Below, one piece after another: positions 35,168 to 45,873 of a stretch of 64,000 nucleotides of DNA. The DNA lies in the NCBI RefSeq assembly GCF_047675955.1, contig NC_132929.1:32976421-33040420 (forward strand), in the 5' to 3' direction. A program made the translations under genes and the position numbers. Numbering within the stretch: position 1 is the stretch's first letter; the number at the start of each line of letters is the position of its first letter. The notes beneath the pieces are model-generated. The model searched no databases. It saw only the letters and a program-made list of their open reading frames with translations, and was not told the DNA's origin. The stretch is from Chlorocebus sabaeus (Eukaryota; Chordata; Mammalia; Primates; Cercopithecidae).

Positions 35168-35712
35168 GTATCTGGTTTTTCCTGTATGTTACTTTTTCCA
35201 TTTCTGTCTAGGTTGATGAGGAATATTTTACATGCATTGGGATGCCCAGAGTGAAAGCCAATTTTTTTCCCCCTAAAAGTAACATTCCTCTAATCACTGA
35301 GTAAATTCCTGTGTATTTGGCTGCTGTTGTCCAAATAATTTCTTTTTTTTTTTTTAATGTAACCAAAGCCTGTACAGACTGTTTGCTTAGACAGAGTAAA
35401 AGAAACCCTGTTGGATTTAGGCAGGCCAATGGGAAACTAAATGTATATAAAACATCTGAACTAAATCATAGAAATAACAGAATGAGGTTTGGCTGTGTTT
35501 ATGTTTTCTTTTACAAGTATTACAGTTCATTAAATATAAATATTTGATGTTCTTTCTAGTTAAGAACTCCCATGCTTTAATTATATAGTTTGATTAAGTT
35601 GTTTAATAATGTAAGTGCAAAGATATGGAGTCTGCTTGTTGAGAAGTAGGCTTCTGTGGGGTTACGTTAATGTACCGTGGAGGTACTTTAAAATCACACT
35701 GATTCCTGTTAG
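35168..35712 (+). other. Intron 5
   Basis: 545-bp GT-AG intron with a poly-T run near 35342; no repeat family recognised. Confidence 0.85.
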
Positions 35713-35861
35713 AATCAACAGAACATCAAAGAAGAGAGAGAGAGGATGAGAGCAAACCTAGAAGAGCTCCGAAGCCAACATAACAAAAAGGTGGAGGAGA
35801 ACTCCACATTGCAGCAACGACTGGAAGAAAGTGAAGGGGAGCTCCGGAAGAATCTGGAGGA
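35713..35861 (+). CDS. CGNL1: CGNL1 exon 6: rod, residues 638-687 (last codon split)
   Basis: Acceptor gattcctgttag, donor gtaagt (full consensus). 149 nt encode 49 codons, starting NQQNIKEERERMRANLEEL and ending ELRKNLE, plus two bases of a Glu codon. Highly charged coiled coil rich in E, R and K with leucine or methionine at core positions, as in myosin-like rods. Confidence 0.96.
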
Positions 35862-37258
35862 GTAAGTTCTGGGCTGAGAGCCTGTTGCCCTTCCCAGGTT
35901 CTCTATGACATGTGGCTAGAACCTTTCTGTCCATTTAATACTACCCAGCCTTCCAAATATTTATAAAGGCAGCTGACTTTTCCTTTTCTTCCTCTTACCC
36001 TTGTAAAATTGTGAAACTGGCGACGCATGTAGACTGATAAACAAAAAGGTTAGTAATTCTTAACATTCTTTGTGCACCTTGAAGTATGCCTTACAGAGTT
36101 TCAGCCCTTAAAGTGGACCTCCTAGCAGGTAAGTGGGAAGCAGGGCGCTCTGAGTGCTGATATTGAAAGACAGAGTTCAAGGAGCCTGGGCCCAGCTTCT
36201 AAAAAGCATGCGTCACGTGGCCTCCATGAGCTCTCAGCCTGTGCATTTCATCCTGGATGGTGCTGGTGTTTGCGATGGCTGCTTATACCTCCTCTGGAGT
36301 CTACAGAGAAGGAAAGTTAGGTCCAAGATGCCCCTGCCATTGTGTTGTATTAAAATCTGTGGCAAAGGGATCGAAAACCAAGGTCTGAGAATCCACAGTG
36401 CTATGACGTCTCGTGGACACGACAGAAGCCTTAAGTGGAAAGTCAAGTGGGAATGAAATCTAGGGAGAAGTTCAAGAAAAAGAAGACATTATATAATAAA
36501 AGCATTTGATTGTCCTTGCAGTTTTGATGGTGGTGTTTTGCGTTTAAAGCAATCATAGAGGCTAACTGCAGAAAAGAGTTTAGTACGAAAAAAATCAGAA
36601 AATATAGGGTATAGTAAAAGCTTTACAACATAAAGAGGTATAGTAGTTTTGAGTTTGGTTCAGAGCAGAGTTTTGTAAACTTTTTTTTCATCAGATGGTG
36701 ATTATTTTAGGATTTGTGGGTCATAGTGTCTGTTGTACACACTCAGCTCTGCCATTGTATCGTGAAATGAAATGGCTACTCATAAATGAATGAACATGAC
36801 CATGTTCCAGTAAAACTTTACAATAACAGGCAGTGGGCTGAACTGGCCCACAGACCGTAATTTGCCAACTCTTCTGGTCTAGAACACTGGGATAGTAGAC
36901 AGTGGAAGGGTGGGGTGGCTTTAGTGGGAAATTTTTTTTTTTTTCATTTCTTTATCTTCTACATTCAAATTCTAGTACCCTACCATCTCCTTTTGGGGAG
37001 AAAATGTCTCCGTATAACCATACCCACTTCATTGGTTTGAGTTCTCATTTATCCTCTTGTTGGGCAATTAGACCATAGCCTAAGTTCTTCTCAGGCACCT
37101 TTTCAGGTTGGTGATTCCTTGCTCAGTGCAGAACAGAGAATGGGGAGGCTCCTTGGGTCTTTAGAGACTTGTGTAAAGCTCTGGAGATCAGAAATCAGAC
37201 TGGATGGAAATAAGCAGAGCCCCGGAGATCCTGTCTAATGGACTTCCTTCCTTGCCAG
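35862..37258 (+). other. Intron 6, with a hAT element
   Basis: 1397-bp GT-AG intron. A MER-class element occupies about 36665-36885; the 100-codon frame at 36154-36456 has no recognisable product. Confidence 0.85.
36665..36885. mobile_element. hAT-type nonautonomous DNA transposon relic
   Basis: Words ggtcatagtgtctgttgtac, cagctctgccattgtat, tccagtaaaactttacaa and tgaactggcccacagaccgt follow a common MER-class hAT element of about 220 bp. Confidence 0.65.
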
Positions 37259-37394
37259 GCTATTCCAGGTGAAGATGGAACGGGAGCAGCATCAGACTGA
37301 AATCAGGGATCTCCAGGACCAGCTCTCAGAAATGCACGATGAACTGGACAGTGCAAAGCGATCAGAGGACAGGGAGAAGGGAGCTCTGATTGAG
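37259..37394 (+). CDS. CGNL1: CGNL1 exon 7: rod, residues 687-732
   Basis: Acceptor cttccttgccag, donor gtaagt. The first base completes the Glu codon of exon 6. 136 nt encode LFQVKMEREQHQTEIRDLQ and onward to EDREKGALIE. Continuous heptad pattern (I, L, L, M, L at core positions). Reads cleanly into the following ELLQAKQ of exon 8, which confirms the junction. Confidence 0.96.
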
Positions 37395-37891
37395 GTAAGT
37401 GGGGCTGTAGGGTCACGCGATAAGACAGACCCCACCTGCCTGGAAAGGTGGAGTGGCTGGGGTTTGTGCACTGCCAGCCACTGTCTGATGTGCACACCTG
37501 CTCCACCTGTGCTCTTATGATCTGTGAGTCAGTGGATGCACTGGACTCTCTCCTCTGCGCTTGGCATTTGCTAATTATTATGGGTTTTTATTGTGTATTC
37601 TCTCTTCTCTAAATTAGATTATTATCTTGTTGAGGTATTAGATACACATGTATGAAATTATTAGAAAGCAAGAATGTTGGTTTTGAATATCTACATTTTT
37701 GGGGGAGGGAATAAGTATAATTGAGGGTCAGAAAAAGATAGGACTTTTCTCTCTGCACACATTTAGGTGTTTGATGTTTGCGGTAACATTATCATCACCT
37801 GTATTCTAGCATGGTTTTGGAACCTACTTCTTTGTAAGCGTGGTTTGTAGGAATAGCCCAACAAAGAGATGATACACAATTTAGAGCAAAG

Positions 37892-37911
37892 CCAACAACA
37901 ACAACAACAAA
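37892..37911. repeat. (CAA)n microsatellite
   Basis: Six CAA units followed by an A-rich end. Confidence 0.85.
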
Positions 37912-38459
37912 AAGTCAAAACATAAAGGTTCTTTGTTAATATTTAATTTTCTACTTCCTCCCTCTTTGGGCTTAGGTGTTTTCTCTGTCCCTTCCTTGGT
38001 GCTAGAAGTTTCTGACTCTGAAGTCCCTGGAACACTCTGTCTCAGTTGTCTACTGTTCTCTCCTTTCCTCTTCCAGTGTTGAAATAATTCCCCAGGAGAA
38101 ATTTTAGGTCCTACTTTTTAGAACTTAGCCTTTCTTCACCCGATGACTTGGCAGGAGCTCAGAGATGAGTGACTGTGGCCACCCAGCCCAGGAGTTCTCA
38201 TGAATCCATTTTTCACACGGGCAGAGGAGGGTGATTGTCTCTTCTCTGCACATGACCATCTCTGTGTCCCTATTCAGACCTTTTCCCCCGAGAAGCCCTC
38301 AGCATTGTTCTTTACCAACTGGGAGTCCTCTTTTTATCAAATGATTCCTTAAAAACCACCACATTCTTGGTATTACACTGCTTCTCATGGCGCTGTTTAC
38401 CCTCAGGGCTCAGAGTTACAAAGACAAGAAGATATGTGTATTTATCACTGAAATAATAT

Positions 38460-38900
38460 TAAAACAACATAAAAGGAAAGTTTAAAAATGATACGTACAC
38501 ATACTTTCCTAATACCTAAGCAGCCATTTTTGTTTCTAGAATTTCTGTTTGCCTCCCTGTCTATTGATAGGTTTCATCTACCCATCTATATATAATATAG
38601 GGACAATCATCATGTCCCTACAGTTTTGATACCTGCTTTTAAAACTTAAGATGTCAAAAATGTTCTTTCTCATTATTCTTTATATCCTTTGTATTTCATT
38701 TTTAGGAAGATAAACCACAATATATTTAACCATTCTCCTACATTTGTTTTCCCTTTTTCGTAATTATGAAACAAAGGTCATGGGGAACAGTTTTTACATT
38801 TATCCTTTTACTACTTTAAAAATTGTTTCTAAGGATAAGTTTCCAGAAATGATGTCACTGAACAATTTATGGCTTTCAGTAAAAGTATAGCTTCATGAAC
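38460..38900 (-). repeat. Possible antisense L1 relic
   Basis: AT-rich; gatacctgcttttaaaact, accacaatatatttaacc and ttctaaggataagtttccag echo antisense old-L1 text. Weak. Confidence 0.35.
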
Positions 38901-41098
38901 AAATTTAAATAGAAGATAAAACATTGTCATATTCTGTGATTCCTTGTGTGGACATTTGATTGGTTCTAAAGGGGAAAGATGTTATGTTAGCTTGTGGGAA
39001 GTCTCTGAAGTTGCTGATTTTCCCCAATAACTGACAGCTGTCACTGTGAGTTGCCCCCTGATATCCCCTGTCCTTTCAGTTTCTCTATTTTAGCTCATTG
39101 ACCTTGCACATTTTTTGTATCTTTCTTCTACTAGCCAGCTAATTCAAGAGCAGTCACCTTTGCTTCTTTCCCCATTTCATGTCTAGCACAGTGCCGAGCA
39201 ACAGAGCAAATGAATAAATAATTTTTCATATTTAAATTACTTTAAAAATGTCACCATTTTTTAAAAAAGAGAATAATTCTGAAATGAACTCCATACTTCT
39301 TTTCCTCTTTAAACATACCATACTGCATATCTATTAACTGAACATCATTAGTTTATTGATTTATTTATATTGATAATAGGATAACTATATGAGACTATTT
39401 TGGTGATGCGTTCAGGCAGAGGCTGATAATGCAAGATACAGCAGTGGGCAATAGCACATGTTTTCTTAAACCTGTTCCTGATGTTGCTGGCTTACAGGTT
39501 GTTTGTCTCTTTCCTATAACAGGAGCTGTATCATTTACTGCTGCCTTTCTGCAAGATGAGTTAGGGTGTAATTAGCTTCCCTATGTCAAAGTGGGTTTCT
39601 CTTGCTCCAGAAAATCACCCTCTGTTTTTATCAATTTCCTTTGACTTGTCAGCAACACTTAAACTATGATCTATGGTTTCTGTATCACTAGTAAAATAGA
39701 CCCTGTCTCCTTGTCACTTTTAATTTATTTTTCATATCTGAATAAAAAGTGACCTGGGGGAATTTGATAACGGAGTATAGTTGTGGCCAAGTTCCCCATG
39801 GCATTTAGCTTGGAACAAACTGTTAACACAATGAGCATTAAACATTTCTGCTTTTGAATGTTCGAAAAAGGTTGAAGGCCCGAGTTTTGCAAGTCCTGCA
39901 TAATGGACCAGATTTTGCATGAAATATCTTTTAATGTGTCACATTTTGTTCAATAACACCAGACCCCCTGTATGCAATCAGTAAAGTAACATTAAGAAAG
40001 AATAGGCTGCTCTGTCTATGGAGTAGCCATTCTTTTGTTTCTTTACTTCTCTAATAAACTGGCTTTCACTTAAAAAAAGAAAAAGAATAAAACAGTTTTT
40101 TAAAAAAAAGAAGGAAGGGAGAAATAGTAGAAAATACTTTGTTTTCTTAGAATAAGCCATAAAATTGACCAACAGTGGGTTGACTTTGTTATTCTTAGTT
40201 AAATAGATGATTCTGAAATTTTTTTTTCCAGCTCAAGTTACAAGAATGATTATAGAACAGGTTTCCACCACTTCTTTGTCATGAATGCATTACCTTCCAT
40301 TCTGAAGGTGACAGGTCAACGTGAGACAGCTTGCTAAGTGCCACGATGGTGGGGTTTTCTAATTATCAAATGTCTGCTTTGATGGGAGCCTGCAGTGCTG
40401 AGAGATGGGCCTCACTCCAGCAGAGTCTTGTGGTGTTTTATTCCGGGCATTTGCCAAGATGCAGGTACTTCACTCTCATTAAAATAGTCTGGTTATAAAA
40501 TTGTGTTGATCTGAGGAGAGATTGTGCTCAGAAAGTATGTCTCTAAAACTTCTTTTGTAATGATATTTTTGAACATTCTACGCATTTTTATAAAAAAGGC
40601 AGCCAAAAATATCGTGATTCTCACCAGCCGTGTGATGCTTCCTTGGCCATCCTTCTGGAACAAAAAAATGACAGAATTCTCTGTCAGCTACCGTTGCTGT
40701 AAAACCTTTTATTTACGCTTTCAGTGAGCATGGGCCAGAGATAGGGACCCTGTGGAACTTCTGAGAAGCACTTAATGCAAAAGAGGGTCTAGACTGGTGT
40801 CTTCCTCATTTTGATGTGTCATGCTCGTGCCCAGGTGGTGTGCGAAGTAAAACTTTTTGGGAGCAAATACCTTGCCATTCTGGACATCCTGGTGCCTGCT
40901 TCTCAGTGCGCATGGTCTTGGGGTGGTCATTTGCTGCTGCTGCTGCTGCAGAACAGCTGGTCCCATAGTGTGTTCCTTTTTCTCTTAGATCTCCATCTAC
41001 CCGTTTCTTCAGGCTCTGGTCGTGTTTCTTTGCTTTAGTTTAAGAAGGTGGACCTCCTTAAAGGGCCTTCCAGCCAAACACAGTGCTCTGTTTTGGTG
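38901..41098. other. Intron 7 sequence, no recognised element
   Basis: About 2.2 kb without an assignable transposon apart from the GCT run at 40932. No open frame with coding character. Confidence 0.4.
40932..40949. repeat. (GCT)n trinucleotide run
   Basis: Six uninterrupted tgc/gct units. Confidence 0.85.
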
Positions 41099-41103
41099 GC
41101 ATC

Positions 41104-41776
41104 TGTACGAGGCTGTTTTCATGCTGCTGATGAAGACATACATACCTGAGACTGGGCACCTTACAAAAAAAAGAGATTTAATGGACTCACAGTTCCCTGT
41201 GGCTGGGGAGGCCTCATAATCATGGCAGAAGGTGAAAGGCACATCTCACTTGGTGGCAAACAAGAGAAGCAAGAACCAAATGAAAGGGGTTTCCCGGCTG
41301 GGCGTGGTGGCTCAAGCCTGTAATCCCAGCACTTTGGGAGGCTGAGACGGGTGGATCACGAGGTCAGGAGATCGAGACCATCCTAACACGGTGAAACCCC
41401 ATCTCTACTAAAAAATATAAAAAAACTAGCCGGGCTAGGTGGTGGGTGCCTGTAGTCCCAGCTACTTGGGAGGCTGAGGCAGGAGAATGGCGTGAACCCG
41501 GGAGGTGGAGCTTGCAGTGAGCTGAGATCCGGCCACTGCACTCCACCCTGGGCGAGTGGGACTCCGTCAAAAAAAAAAAAAAAAAAAAAAAGAAAGGGGT
41601 TTCCCCTGATAAAACCATCAGATCTCGTGAGACTTACTCACTGCCATGAGAACAGTATAGGGGAAGCCACCCCATGATTCCATTATCTCCCAGTGGGCCC
41701 CTCCCTCAACATGAGGGAATTATAGGAGCTGCAGTTCAGGATGAGATTTGGGTGGGGACACAGCCAAACCATAACA
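41104..41776 (-). mobile_element. THE1/MST-type solo LTR, minus strand, split by an AluY
   Basis: Reversed LTR: ctgttttcatgctgctgatg, acctgagactgggcacctta and, after the Alu, ctgataaaaccatcagatct, gatgagatttgggtggggac, ending cataaca. gcatc at 41099-41103 and 41777-41781 is the 5-bp target duplication. No internal viral genes; a product of LTR-LTR recombination. Confidence 0.95.
41296..41591 (+). mobile_element. AluY-like SINE, plus strand, with 14-bp target duplication
   Basis: Low divergence, ggctgggcgtggtggctcaa to a pure A-tail of over 20 bases. gaaaggggtttccc occurs at 41282-41295 and 41592-41605, placing the insertion inside the older LTR. Confidence 0.97.
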
Positions 41777-41879
41777 GCATCTAATGGATGAACTCCAGTG
41801 TGACTGTTTGCTTCTCAGCCTTCTTGAGTGTGTGGTTTTGTGGTCAGGTCTGTAGTGACCATAGTGAAGAGAAGGGGCA

Positions 41880-42030
41880 TTAGGACCCATCTGGGTCCCA
41901 TTCTTGACTCTGCTGCTTGTAAGGCCGTGTGATCTTAGGCATGTTAGAGTCTCAGAGCTTCGTCCGTTTATGGAGAATAGTAATCTTCATCTCCTTGAAT
42001 ATCCATCTCTGTGGGTCGTTAGAAATGCTC
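41880..42030 (+). repeat. MIR SINE relic
   Basis: ttcttgactctgctgcttgt, gtgatcttaggcatgttaga, gtccgtttatggagaatagt: diverged MIR order. Confidence 0.55.
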
Positions 42031-42132
42031 AGCACAGTTCTTATGACGCAAAAGGACCAAACACGGTCAACTTTTCTAGACAGCCGGTTTTCCCTTGTTT
42101 TCTTTAATTGGAGTCCACAGAGAGGCAAGTTG

Positions 42133-42160
42133 AGTATACGTCCTCTAATGGACGTATACT
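42133..42160. repeat. Perfect 11-bp inverted repeat, 6-base loop
   Basis: agtatacgtcc at 42133-42143 pairs exactly with ggacgtatact at 42150-42160. Confidence 0.85.
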
Positions 42161-43279
42161 TACATTTTGAAGTTTATGTATTTTTCTCTCCCTTCTTTGA
42201 TTGATATAATTAAGCCCCGAGGTGATGGAGTGAAGTTTTTGAAACCTCATGTACCTTTTGGTTTCTACTCTGGAAAACTTCAAGTGCTACCACGTGATAT
42301 GGCGAGGTGTAATCTGATTGGATTTGTCCTGCACAGTCCACTTAAGCGACAGCCCCAGCCATAGATAACAGCATGTCAGTGCAGAATGGACCATAAAAAC
42401 TTCAGTCTTGACATGCATTGGCGGCAGCACACAAAGGCAACACAAAACACAGAGATATGCTGGAAAAGATAAGTGTGGGGAGAGGAACTGTCTTATCGTC
42501 CAAACAATTGAGAAACGTGTGAGAGTAAAAGCAGGAAACAGGGGTCAGAATCACAGGGCCTGCACTAAAGATGCTGGCAGGAGGTTCCAGGAAGCCCTGG
42601 GGGGTAGCCGGAAGCAACAGTCATTCAGGAGAGACTCTGATCTTCCTTAAGAAGGGGCTGGGCAGCGGCAGCAGGGCGTCCTCTTTGATAAATATCAGGA
42701 CAGGGTTTATTTTCATAAGATCTCTGTGTTTGGTGCTTTGAAAGAGCCAGAGCTGGCCTTGTTACTTGCATGGGTCTCTTGACATTTCGTCTGCGCTTGT
42801 CAATGCCTGCTAGTTAGATTCTTGATGGGCAAAATCTTAGTCTGTGCAATGCAGCCCTATCCTGGGATTGTAGAGGTTCCTCTGGTTCAATGGAGGTGCA
42901 TGTCCTACAGAAAAAGAAAGAGCTCTCGTTGTCAGTTATCCTTAAATCAATAAAATGTTTCTTCCCTCATCAGGGACACACTTTCTGAATGGAAAGTAGC
43001 TTATCATTTCTGAAGCCTTGGGTCCCCAGGTGGCAGCCATGCCTCTGATTCCCCAGGGGCTCCAAGAGACCAGGTCCTGTTCTTATGCAGAAGCCACAAG
43101 TGAAATAACTGACAAGTTTAGAATTCTGACTTCTCCAGACACCCGTACTGCACTTGTTTATTTATATCTGAACAGATAGGTGCTCCCAATATTAATCTAT
43201 GCATCAAAAATATAGTAAATCAGATCTGTATCTGTCTTTCAAGAAGGATAAGTAGGGAAGCCAAATGCAGATTAGAAAA
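42161..43279. other. Intron 7 sequence, no recognised element
   Basis: Unassigned. The plus-strand frame at 42408-42650 has no recognisable product. Confidence 0.4.
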
Positions 43280-44370
43280 ATGATTAAAATATATAGAATG
43301 TAAAATAAGAAGTATTAAGTACTATGAGAAGAACAGCTAAAGTGAGATGGGTATTCAAGAGGGATATTCAAGGAAGACCTCTTGGAGGAGGTCATACTGT
43401 ATCTGGGTCTTCAAAGATTTTCTGAAAGGCAGGGAGAGATGTGCCTGAGAAGGGAAAAGGGCACTCCAGACAGAAGATGCTGCATGGATTGCCTTAGAGG
43501 CTGTAGGTGAGAGCCTGGATGCAGGGAGCAGCTGAGTGGCTATCGTAAACCCACCTGCACAGGAGGTGAGGAGGGCTTTACCCAGGGAGGTGATGGAAAG
43601 GATCGAAGATGTTGCAGAACTACCCTTTTGGTTATGAGAGACCAGGACGAGAGAAAAGTCCAGGTTGCTGCCAAGTTTCTGAGCTTGAGTGCTGAGGGGG
43701 CAGGTGGTGCTTTTCACAAGAGCAAAGAACAAAGGAAGAAGGAAGGAAGGAGCATGATGAATTCTCTCGAAACTGTAATCCTACTGAATCTGAGGTGTCA
43801 CAGGACACCCAGATGGGTGCATCTAGCAGGTCTTTGAATGTGTTAGTGCAGGTTTGAACTCAGAGAAGGGTAAGAGGTAAAAGTTTAGGAGTCATTTACA
43901 TAGAATTAACAGTTGGAAAAGCAAAAATGAGCTTGCTAAAAGAGGGTAAAGAATGCAAAGTTGCATTCTTGGAGATCATCATAGATTTTGGGAAGAGGGA
44001 GAGAAAAGCCAGAAGAGACTATCACAGAAGAAGCAGCCTGAGGGAAGAAAACAGGAGTTTGTGTTATCTTGGCATTCCAAGAAAGAAGGGCATCTTAGAG
44101 AGACAGGAAGGGAGGATGAAAGAGGGGTAAAGAAAATTGACGACTGGGAAAAGGCCATCGGATATGATTAAAGGTCACAGTTACCTCAGAGGGGACTGTC
44201 TTGGTAGAGTAGGGACAAAAATCATACAGCAAGAGATTAAGGACTGAACGGGCAGTCATGAAGTAGAGGCAATGAACAGAAATTATGCTTTCACACATTT
44301 TGATGGTGAAGTTTGGCAGGTAACCAAGATTCAAGAATATGGATAGGAACAAAATGGCAGAAAGAAAAGA
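43280..44370 (-). repeat. Probable L2 relic, about 1 kb
   Basis: Reads like the reversed L2 body: gtactatgagaagaacagct, tattcaaggaagacctcttg, ggaaaagggcactccagac, caggaggtgaggagggcttt, agaccaggacgagagaaaag, caggttgctgccaagtttct. Purine-rich. Frames inside are incidental. Confidence 0.5.
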
Positions 44371-44374
44371 CAAC

Positions 44375-44737
44375 TGTATTAGTCCGTTCTCACTCTGCTA
44401 TAAAGACACTACCTGAGACTGGGTAATTTATAAACAAAGGAGGTTTAATTGACTCACAGTTCCGCATGGCTGGGGAGGCCTCAGGAAACTTACAATCATG
44501 GCAGAAGGAGAAGTAGGCACCTTCTTCACAAGGCGGCAGGAGAGAGAGTGAGCGAAGGGGGAAAAGCCCCTTATAAAACCGTCATATCTCGTGAGAACTC
44601 ACTATCACAAGAACAATGTGGGGAAAACTACCCCATGATCTGATCATCTCCCAGTGTCCCTCCCTTGACATGTGGGGATTATGGGAATTATAACTGGAGA
44701 TGAGATTTGGGTGAGGACACAGAACCAAACCATGTCA
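44375..44737 (-). mobile_element. THE1/MST-type solo LTR, minus strand
   Basis: tgtattagtccgttctcact at the start, then acctgagactgggtaattta, gcatggctggggaggcctca, gagatttgggtgaggacaca, ending catgtca. Flanks acaac (44370) and ataac (44738) match at four of five bases. Confidence 0.92.
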
Positions 44738-45660
44738 ATAACTGATGGAGTGAAGACTGGGAGCAGGCTGGCAGGGGACAGTGCATTCTCTGTGGAGGGA
44801 CTCTGGGTGGAAAAAGGCCTGGAGTGTAGAGGGGTTGAGGTGGAGAGGGAGCCAAGGTGCCCACGTCTCTCTGGCTGAGGGAAGGGCAAAAGTGTCTGTG
44901 AGGGCGAGTCCTTAGCTGGAAAACTGAGAAGGTCTGGAACAAAGATGCTGGAGGAAAAGGAACGCCGAGCCTTTGGCAGGACACACTGGGCTCAGGTAAT
45001 GTGATTTGTAGTGGAGCCTGTTGCCCCAGCTTTGTGACCTTCCTCATTAATACTTGGCAGTTAAGAAGGGGAAAATGTGAATATTGTGCTCTGCTCAGAT
45101 GGGCAAATGAGATAGAAGAAAAACAGGCAAAGTCGTCCTGAGTACGAGGAATGTGGATGAAGGGTTTGACCACACTCAGTGTCCCAGGGGATGTGAAGCA
45201 CCCAAATCCTGAGTATGAGGAATGTGGATGAAGGGTTTGACCACACTCAGGGTCCTAGGGGATATGAAGCAAGGTAGGCAAGTTGGCGTGTCCCCCGTGA
45301 AGCAACAGCACACACAGGGCAAGAGCAAGGGCAACAGATCACTGTTCAGAAGTGAAACAAGATGGAAAATACAGATGTGTTTACCAAAGCAGTGAAATTT
45401 ACATTAGTTTCCCCTTTCTTCCTCAAATTCAATCAAATCTCCAAGAAGCAAAGACAGAGGAATCCAAGGGAATGATGGCCTCTGAGAAGTGCAGGGGGAG
45501 AGGAAGAAATAGTCTAAGCAGGTTTGTGGGATGAGAAGGAAACAGTGGCAGGGCAAGGTGAGATGGCCGTGCATATGGGGACTGAACTGGAGGGGAGATA
45601 TGGGGCCTCTCAACAAGATGTTTCATCGTCACCTCCTCCCTTCATGTTTCTTCTCTCTAG
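44738..45660. other. Intron 7, 3' end, with a tandem duplication
   Basis: Purine-rich sequence with a 65-bp unit duplicated at 45136-45271. Ends in a pyrimidine tract (ttcatgtttcttctctctag) that forms the exon 8 acceptor. Confidence 0.5.
45136..45271. repeat. Tandem duplication, 65-bp unit x 2
   Basis: 45136-45200 and 45207-45271 differ at about four of 65 bases; six bases (cccaaa) lie between them. Confidence 0.92.
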
Positions 45661-45873
45661 GAGCTCTTACAGGCAAAACAGGATCTTCAAGATCTGCTGA
45701 TTGCCAAAGAGGAGCAAGAAGACCTCTTGAGAAAGCGAGAGCGTGAACTCACCGCCCTGAAGGGAGCCCTGAAAGAAGAGGTTTCCAGCCATGATCAGGA
45801 GATGGACAAGCTGAAGGAGCAATATGATGCTGAGCTGCAGGCCTTGAGGGAGAGTGTGGAAGAAGCAACCAAG
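45661..45873 (+). CDS. CGNL1: CGNL1 exon 8: rod, residues 733-803
   Basis: Acceptor ttcttctctctag, donor gtgagg. 213 nt, phase 0 at both ends, 71 residues from ELLQAKQDLQDLLIAKEEQ to ESVEEATK. Regular charged heptads, ten periods plus one residue, so skipping would nearly preserve coiled-coil register. It is the last exon in the window; the next expected segment (beginning NVEVL in the family, from memory) is not found before 64000. If the intron is retained, the frame ends after 13 codons. Confidence 0.96.

Larger units (their letters stand above)
37395..45660 (+). other. Intron 7
   Basis: 8266-bp GT-AG intron. Contains CAA and GCT microsatellites, two solo LTRs, one AluY, MIR and L2 relics. 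The stretch 39000-40900 holds nothing that I recognise. Confidence 0.85.

Noticed and set aside
36154..36456. 100-codon plus-strand frame in intron 6
   Set aside because: No splice context, no domain, and stops are expected to be sparse at this GC content.
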